This document shows, piece by piece, positions 52,401 to 61,400 of a stretch of 64,000 nucleotides of DNA. The notes under the pieces were generated by a model. The model had not been told where the DNA came from and ran no database searches. It saw only the letters and a list, made by a program, of their open reading frames with translations. A program made the position numbers and the translations under genes. Position 1 is the stretch's first letter. The number at the start of each line of letters is the position of its first letter. The DNA is from Rallus limicola (taxonomy: Eukaryota; Chordata; Aves; Gruiformes; Rallidae), in assembly GCA_022605955.1 (NCBI GenBank), contig JAKCOZ010000008.1, positions 39,444,547-39,508,546 on the forward strand. Reading direction: 5' to 3'.

Positions 52401-55400
52401 GGCTGGGGTCCTGGGCAACCTTGTGTAGCTCCAGGCCTGGAGGTTGGTGTCCCTGCCTCTGGCAGGGGGTTGGAGCTCTGTGACCCTTGGGGTCCCTCCC
52501 AACCCAGACCTGCCTAAAAAGCATCTCACCAGTAGTTGGTGTGTCTTCATGACATGCTGCAATAAGCATCTGGGTGGTGTATTTGCCAATGGAGGGTAAT
52601 GTTGGGCTATGTTATCCTACGCTCTGCTGTGTGAGTATCCCTGGTGCTCTCAGGATACCCAGGAGGTCATGTTAGCTTTGCAAAGGCTCTGAGGAAGCCA
52701 TGTGCCAAGCCATGTGCCCTCAGGAAAGAACATCCAGCGTTGTGCCACTCAACTGTAGCAGTGTTTGCATTACGTTCATGTGAACTTAAACAGTGAATGC
52801 AAATCCCTTACTGCTTCTAAACAACTCTTGTCAAAGTAGCTAGTTTGTAAAGCCAGTGGAATTGGTTTTGAGGTGCACAGAGAAGGTGCCTCTGGGGAGA
52901 CAGCCACCTTGGGGAGTTGCTTTGTGCAGGGAAGGTTGTGGGCTGCATTTTTTAAATAGTGCTGCTGCCCTCTTTGTGCTGGTGTGAATCAGAGGCAGAT
53001 ATCTTTCAAGATATCAAGCATCAGCAAACAGTACTGCTTTCATTGTCTTCTGAATCGTTTTAGCGTGTTTAAGTAATCTCCTGTTAGCTTACTAATATTT
53101 AGTAATAGATTCAAGAGTGCTCAGTGATGTTTGCAAGCTAGAAAGGCAGAAAATAAACCACTGAATCTCAGGCTCAGCCCTACATTTTTGTGTGGACATC
53201 CATAATAATTTTCATATCTTTGTATTTACTTCATTCACTTAACCACGTGTGACCGGTTGAGTTTAGCATTCCAGTCTGTCTCTCACTGCTATGCTGTCTC
53301 ACAACACAGCCTGTTCTGCCCCCTGGTCTCAGGGTATTGCCAAAACAATTCTGCTTTTCCCTGTATTTCTTTAAAATGGGCTTAACTTAGTGTCTTGACT
53401 TGTTTACTTGCCAGGGGAGTGCTGAGTTGTCCAACTGGGATGTACTGAATGATGCTGCCACCAAAGTAAGAGTGAGAGAATGTCTCTAGTGGGAGATGCT
53501 GATGTGTGTGTTGAGGAAGAGTATGATAATTGGTTACTAAAATGATTAGTTCTTGAGCGTGGTTATTAAACCTGATGAGTGATGCAATTTTGCTATTTTA
53601 CAGTCAAAACTGGGTAGTTACCTGTATGGGGAGTGAGACTGATTGCTTTTAGTGAAAACACAGACCTTATCCAGAGAAAACTGAACAATGTTTTTAGTCG
53701 AAAAGTATGTTTGTTCTTTAACTGTTTCAGACATTAAAGCAAAAAAAAGTTAAAATAAAGCACAAGATGGTATCTCCTCCGTGACAGTGATAAACAGTAT
53801 TGCTCCTGAGAAACTATGGGATTGATTGGAGCAGCTTCTCTCCTTGTTCTTGGTGGGGTTTTTCTTATGTTGCTGTTGAAGGCCATAGAAATGTGGAGAA
53901 TGTTGAATATTAACCTGCAATAGCTGCTCACACTGGAATTGAATTTTAAGTCAAGAACTTTACATTATTATTTTTCCTAAGGATGGACTGTTCTCCTGTC
54001 ACATATGGATGTAAAAGCATTGTTTAATTTCTGTAGCATTCTCCCCCTTCCCCCCTGCAGCTTCTGAGTTGGAGTTTTACATCCCAACGTGTGTCAGAAT
54101 GGTACTTTACCACAACTTGGTGCTCTCGAATCACAAGGCTCTTTTCTCCCTAATTTACTTTTGTGCCTTAAAAGTATTGTATGAGAATGTTATCTAGGAA
54201 TTTTTTTACTTGACATTTATTAAGAATTAAGGGCTTAATGTACAATGTTTCTATTAAAGTCCCATGGTTGAATTACTTTTAAACTAGAATTTGCTCAGAA
54301 TTTAAGCTTGGAGATGAAATCTTGTTCAGCGTAATTACAAACCAGAAATGACATGTTGTTTTGGTGAATAAATAGGAATTTTCTTTCTTGTCTGAAGGAA
54401 GTTATGATGAATTCTGCTCCAGAATACAGTGAGCTTGATGCTAAGGTGTGTCATGAAAGAATAGCTGAGTTAGAGAACAGACTTTGGGAGAAGCGAGAAG
54501 CCGTGGAAACCCTCACTGCGCAAATGGACGACCTGCAGGAACAACTTACCCAGCACAGTGACTCTAGGCAACTTCAGGTACCTTACAGAGAACTGGGTAA
54601 AGGGCTTGATAGTACTGTAGTTGAATCCTATAAAACGTTTAGGAGGCAAAGCTAAGACTAAGCATTGCTTTTTTTTTTTGGGAAGTGCTTCACCTCGCTA
54701 ACACGTGCTGTGAAATGCAGAACTGAGCCCTTCCAGGGCTTCATGTTGCTTGAATCAAGAGAGAGAAATATTTTGGTGTTTGAGAGGTGTTGTGAACTGC
54801 ATAGTTAAATTCTGCTGAGAAAAGGTTGAACACTTGCTACTAGTTTTTATTGATAAATTCTTTTACTCTATTGGGGAGCGGGCCTCTACAGAGAAGACAT
54901 GCAAGAACCACGTAGTTACTCATGTGTTGAGTTAGGGCTCAGTGTGTAAGCCTGGGTTTATATTTTTGTAAAGCCTGTCTTTAAATAGTTAGTGAAACAT
55001 CAGTGTTTCTGTGGATATACCTGCAAACCACTTCAGCCATGCAGCTGGGCTCCTTCCCAGGTGGGCACCACTACTATGTATTACTTTTTCCCCAGAGATC
55101 ATTTATGGTTTTTGAATTTGCAAATATTTGTGGCTTTCTGGTTTTAGGATCTTGTGGTTGGGTTGGTTTTTTTTCTGTATGGGCAAACGATTAAGTAGGA
55201 GAAATTGAACTTTAATAAACTGACATGTACCTTAACCTCTCCCAAAATACTAACAAAAGATGTTTTGAATTCCCTTTCTCTAGCATTGCTATGTGAAGGG
55301 AAATGATCAGGTGCTACTGAAGAATGGTTACTTCCCCCTTTACATGCTGTTTTTTCTCCTTTTAGAACTGGGAAACAAAAACATTTCCTGTTGCTGAGAA

Positions 55401-58400
55401 ATACATTGACAAGGTTAACATGATTAACATAAAACAGGATTAATTTATCCCATCTCATTAGCTTGCACTCATGTGGCTGAAAAGAAGAGCTGACAGATAG
55501 AAAACAACTTAAGGTGTACTAAGTACTCATTAGGTCTTGTAAAAAAAAACAACAAACAACCTTGATTGCTTTTGCATCAGTAACATCTACAAAAACTTTA
55601 AGTAAAAACATTTTATCACTTGTTTAAAAAGTTATCTGTCTTTGAGGTCACTGTAAGATTCCTCTTTCATCACCATAATGTTGGAACACAAATATTTCTG
55701 GTCCTTTGGTGCAAGTTTGTTTAAGCTTCAGTGGAGCTACAGACTTGCAACTCCCTTCATTTTGAGAAAGCTGCTTTCCTGATGTGCTAAGACTGTTTTA
55801 GTTTTCAGACTGCATTTCTTGTGATCCATGTAGGAAACTACTGTTCAAGAGCAGAATGAAGTCATCAGGCAACTAACAACCTGCCTTCAACAGGCAAAGA
55901 AGGATCGGGATGACCTACAGGAAGAAGCTTCACGTGTAGCCAGTCAGATCCATGATTTACAGCTTCAGTTACATCAGGTGTGCCTCTCCAATTTCTGTTT
56001 CCTTACAAAGGGTATAAGAATAGATTTGGCACACGAACATGACTACATACTGAGCTTATCACATAGGTCTTCACAGTTCACTTTGCAATGCAGAAGTGAA
56101 AATGATGTCAGGGTGAGGCAGAGTTTTCCCCAGTTGATCAGGAGCAGTCCTGGAAATATCCTTCTATCTCCCACTGACTTGCTTGTGTAATGTTTGGAGG
56201 TCATTACTCTTCTCCCTACATCAGTGCAGCCCTTGTAAGGGAATTCTCCCCAATACACTTGGTTTGGCATCACTGTAACGACACAGACTGTGTGTGATCA
56301 GTTTTCCTTGCCTTTGCCAAAGAGAGCTCTGACTGTCTGCACGGGCAACTGTAGCAGCTGTTCCACAGAAACTTGCAGCGTTGAGGTAATGTGACTTGGC
56401 TCGGAGGAGGAGATTTAAAATAACCTGGAGACAGTTGATGCAGTGCCTGTGACGTGCAGAAACCTGCTGCAGTGCAACAAGTTCATCGTGGACCTAATCC
56501 CACCGTAAAGAGATCCTGCAGCCTTTAATCTACTTCAGTTTTTCCTTAAACTGCTTTAGTGTTTTTGGGGGACACTCAGTGTTCTAGTGGCAAGGGTCTC
56601 TAAGCACCTCTCTACTTGTCTTCTCAGGAATATTGTAGTATACACTGGAGAGTTATGTTTATGTTTACTTATTATTTCAGGTTTCCAAGATAAGAATTGC
56701 TCTAGAATGGATTACACTTCCTTCTGGATAGGGAGGGGGCATTGAAAAAAAACAAAACAAAACTCCTGGCACTTAGTGAAGTCCAGGGATTATCTTGAAG
56801 GAATTTCTCATACCTTGGAAAATAAATCCTCTGCTAAATGAAATTCTAACATTGGAAAAGGACAAAGCCATACTGCTTTCTATCTAGAATTCTGACTGCT
56901 AGTAGCAAAGGACAGGGTAATAGTGAAAATTACCATAAAGATGATTGTTGGGATTTGCTCTGCAGGCTGTCAAAGCCTCTAAATAGTGTTTCAGGCATAT
57001 TTAAATAAGGCTAGTAACATGGTACAAGTTGGCTTTGGAAGCGCATCAACTTTGACAGATGAAAGTACTAATACTGTCTTAAATATTATCTTCTTGGTTT
57101 TAGCAAAGCCTTTAGAAAAGGTTTTTAAAATGGGAGTAAAATAAAGTGTGTTTTACTCATAGGGGTAAAGATTTTATTTCGTTTGTTGGGAGGTGGAGAG
57201 AAAAAACCCTTTTGTGTGGAGCTGTGAATCCTTTGCAGAGAGACTGGTTATGTTCATTAGTACTCTTACCAGTATGTCCAGTACATTGGAAGCAAGCCCT
57301 GCTTTGTTTTGGGGGCTTTGTAGGGATGGATTATCTAATGTTTATATCTTTACAGAAAGTAACAGCACCTAAAACATGGCAAGTGTTGTCTGAGCTTTTA
57401 GGGAGATGTTTATTTATGGAGAATGAAAGGCACAGGGTAAATCCATGCAAATGAAGACTTCTGTATGAGTTATTGTGGTGGAGACTTTCTTCTGACTGTA
57501 CCTTTATCTGTTCAGGTTAATGAGATGCTGAGGAGTAAAACCCCTGGGAAGAACGAAATATTAGAAGCCCAGCAGCAGATGTCCTTGTTTCAGAATCGTC
57601 TCAGAGAGCAGAACGCACACTTGGAGATGCTGCGTCAGAAAGCACATGACCTGGAAGTACAGCTGGAGACTTCTCAAAAGGTAAAAACTGCTTAAAGGGG
57701 CCTTGATAATTATAGAGTTCTAGACAGTTAGTTTTTTTGTTGTGATCGTGCAAGACAAGGTGCTGCTTTCTGGAGTAAGACCCTGCAGTGAAGACGTAAC
57801 TTGTGTATGAGGTAATGTCGATGGCTCAGGAGTGAAACTGCCCTCTGAAGGTAGTGACATTCAGCTAAGGCAAAATAGCTGCTTGCAATTTAAGATTTTT
57901 ATTTTTGAGATAAAGATTCAGTTGGGGCTCTTCAAAATTTGCTTATTTACTGAAATCACTCCCATCAGTTTCTGTTGCAGTGGGTTGGTCTCTAACTTTT
58001 GCTAAATTCTTGTATATAAGAAGTCTCCATCAGAAGCAGGTTCACCCAGTGTTTGTTGGACTGAGGCATGTGGGAACACAACTGACAGGCTTGTGGTGGG
58101 GTGAGGGGTGCTGGGTATGCTGTGTGAGCATATAGCAGCACACTTGTGTGTGAGCTTGAAACACCTGTTTGAGAGGAACTAGGTCTGTAGTTATTAGCTT
58201 CAAATATTAAAAAAAAAAAGAGGAAAAACTTGTGTGGGGATATTTTGATGTAATCATTCCAGAAACAGGCACTGTGAATAAGGAACTCAAAACCATAGAA
58301 TTTTTTTGATATGTATTGCACGTTTGAGAACTGTGATCTGCTGTAGTGGCATGGTCGTGAAAAAAAGTCCTTCAGAAACAAATGCATAGGGATTGTGGTT

Positions 58401-61400
58401 ACTTATGTGTAATAAAGGAACAGTTTAGAGAATCTGATTTCCTTTAGGCACATAACCAGCCATGCCACAGACAGAAGCCTTACACTTTTGAGTGAGTGAG
58501 TAAAAATTTGACGTGCTGTTCTGCTGGCCCACTCCTGTCTGTGGGACATGTTTTCTCTGCGTGTGAGATGGAGAGGTGTCTGTAACTCTGGCTTACGGGG
58601 TTTTTTAATTGCTATTAATTAAAGGCCACTGACTGTAGAGAGAAACAAATAGTGGCCCCCCATTGGTAATCGCTTGGACAATTTGGTTTTGCTACATTTG
58701 AAGGGTGTTTCAATAGTGCTCTCAAGGATGTGCTTAAAAATTCCTGTTCCATGGGCCAGTGATACACATAATACTTACTGTTAAATGCAGGGTGTGAAGT
58801 TACCTTGAAAGCAGGAGTCCTAAGGAAACTTAAACGTGGCATATTTCATATGTAATATCTTCTTTTTAAGAATACCAAAGATAAAGAAAATCTGCTTTCC
58901 CAAATGGAAGAGGATATGAAAGATACAGTGCAACAGCTACACAAAAGCATGGGAGAGAAAGACCAACATATTAAAAGTCTTCAAGATCTCCTGACATCAG
59001 AGAGGTTTAGCCTGTCTGTGCTACAACATACCCTTTCTCTCCGGGACTCAGAAATAACAGAGTTAAAAAATGAAATAGCTTTATCTAAAATAAAAGAACA
59101 GCAGCATATTGAAGACCTGAAAACCAGTCATGAAAAGGCTATTGGCCATCAGTTGGAGAACTTGAGGGCTGAGATGGAGAAGTGCCACAGAAGAGAGATT
59201 GCAGAGGCCAAGCAGGTATATGAAGAAGAAATGATTTTAAAATATAAGAATGAACTTGAGCAGTTCAAAAAGGAACTCTGTGCTCTGAATTCTGAAGAAC
59301 ACGTTCAGAATTTAAATGGCATGATAATTGACTTAAGTAATAGTCTTCGTGAGTCTGAAATTAATCAAGAAAATTTGAGAAGAAAACTTGAAAACCAACA
59401 GGAAGACTTCCAGAGAGAAAAATCTGAAATGGAGATTAAATACAAGGATTTAATTGATGGCCTTAAGGCTCAACTTTCTGATGCAGAAGAGCAGGTCAAG
59501 GAAGCCCAACAATATAAACAAGAAAAACAGTTCCTGAATGAAGAGATTCAGAAACTGAATTCTTTCATCCAGGAATTAAATGAAAAGCTACTTTATGAGG
59601 CTGAAAAGAGTATGGATGTAAGGCAAAAGCATAACGAAGAGACTGTCTCTGATAAAAAGCTAATGAAACTGAGGGAAAACCAAATTTTGCCAGAGGCACT
59701 GCAGAGAGCAGGGCTTGAGGAGCTGTGGAATGAACCACCCCAGTTGGGAGGTGAAGATAGGCTAGTTCACAAAGAACTAGAGTTGCAGTGGGACTTGGGA
59801 GCAGACCCCTCAAGGGATCAACTAGAAGAAACTAGGAATGCAAACATCACAGAGAATAAGGAAAGCAGTGAAGGAGATGACCTGTCTGAAGAGCACTCAT
59901 CAGAAGTAGGGCTTTTCAGTGGTGACGGAGGCATTCTGGCTAAATATCTCATCTCCACAGAGAGACCAGACGAATCACGTGTGTCCAGCGCTTCTGAAGG
60001 TTATGCTGTTGAAGAAGGTAGGTGTAGTAGGTATGGGTTAGATGATACTGTGCTGCTAGACCCCAGCAGAGATTTGTCTCAAGAGACTTTTGAAGAGACG
60101 GAGGGGGGAGCAGAGGCCTTTGCTTCATTTCTGTCGGATAACTCCCTACAGCAAAACAAAATTAGTGACCTTGAGGACTTAAAGGGTGATGAGACAACTT
60201 GTTTAGCAGAGAGATATGTGAAGCTGACTGAGCGGCTCCATGAGATGGAGTCAGCCTTGAAGAAGTCTTATCAGGAGACCCAGGACGCTGTTGGAAAATG
60301 GGAAAAGGTAATGGCTGAGCTCTCTCATGTCTCTGTGGAGCTGGATGAGGAACGTGAAGCACGGGTCCGTTGTGAAAAAGAACTTCTTCAAAAAAGAGAG
60401 AAGGAGAAAGAACTTCAAAACAAAATAATGTTTCTAGCAAAGCAGCATGATGAGGATGGAGGCCAACCTGTAGAGCCTTTAACACAAGTGTTAACATCCT
60501 CTACCTGGCAAGAAATGGTGAAGGACCTTCAGGAGGAGAGAGAGATGTTGATGGTGCGGCTGCGAACTCAGGAGCAATTAGTGAAAGATGTTCAGGAACA
60601 GAAGACAGCTTCTGATTCTGTAACAAGTGAAGTACAGTCTCTTTTTGGACGTCAGCTAGCTGCCTTGCAAAGTCAAAGGGATCAAATGCAAAGTCAGCTT
60701 GATGCTCAGAAGGGTAAAAACCAAACAATTGCAGAGCTGCTTGGTCAGAAAATCGTATCTGAAGAGACGTTGCTAAAAGAGCAGGAGTTGCTCAAAGCTG
60801 AAATCGATAATAAGGAACAAAATTTAGCAGCCTTATTGAAGGAGAAAAAAGCCTTGGCAGAAAGATTATCTGATGTGGAGAAAGATCTAGCAAAAGCCAA
60901 AAAATCGCTAGCAGAGAATGCTGGCATCATCGAGGACCTTGAGGAAAACATACATGAACTTAATGCTGAAGTGAAAAACCTTCAAGAGATGCATGAGTGC
61001 GAAAGACTGGGATATGAGGACAGATTAAACTTCAGCAGCCTAGAAATTGATAAACTTAATGCTGAGATAAAGGCCAAAACCATCAAATACAGTGAGGAAA
61101 AAAGCCAGCTGACTGAAGAAATCGCCCATCTGAAGAAGGTTTGTTTGGAGCTTGAGACTCGCTTGCAGGAGTCCTTTCAGTCTGTGCAAGCTGCCCAGGA
61201 GGCACAATCCCAGGTGGCGAAGCGTTACCAAGAGGAGATAGATCAACTGGAGACTCAACACCTTGCCCAACTAACTGAGGTGAGTTCGGCACACAAGAAG
61301 GGGGTGGGAAATCCCACGAAGGGCAGGAGCCTTTGGGTTTCAGAATGTTTAAGGTAGTGATTGCAAATGTTTGGGTGCCTGTTTCCAGATAGAAGAATTG

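Larger units (their letters stand above)
49969..54397 (+). other. PCNT: PCNT introns 2 and 3 with three CR1 copies
   Basis: Apart from the candidate small exon at 53415-53465, the content is CR1 at 50275-50670, 51010-51652 and 51950-52512, all in the sense of the gene. 52513-53414 and 53466-54397 show nothing recognisable. Confidence 0.7.
54578..58870 (+). other. PCNT: PCNT introns between 54578 and 58870
   Basis: Three introns (54578-55833, 55978-57515, 57681-58870) of AT-rich, apparently unique sequence. No CR1 copies and no further convincing exon were recognised. Confidence 0.65.
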
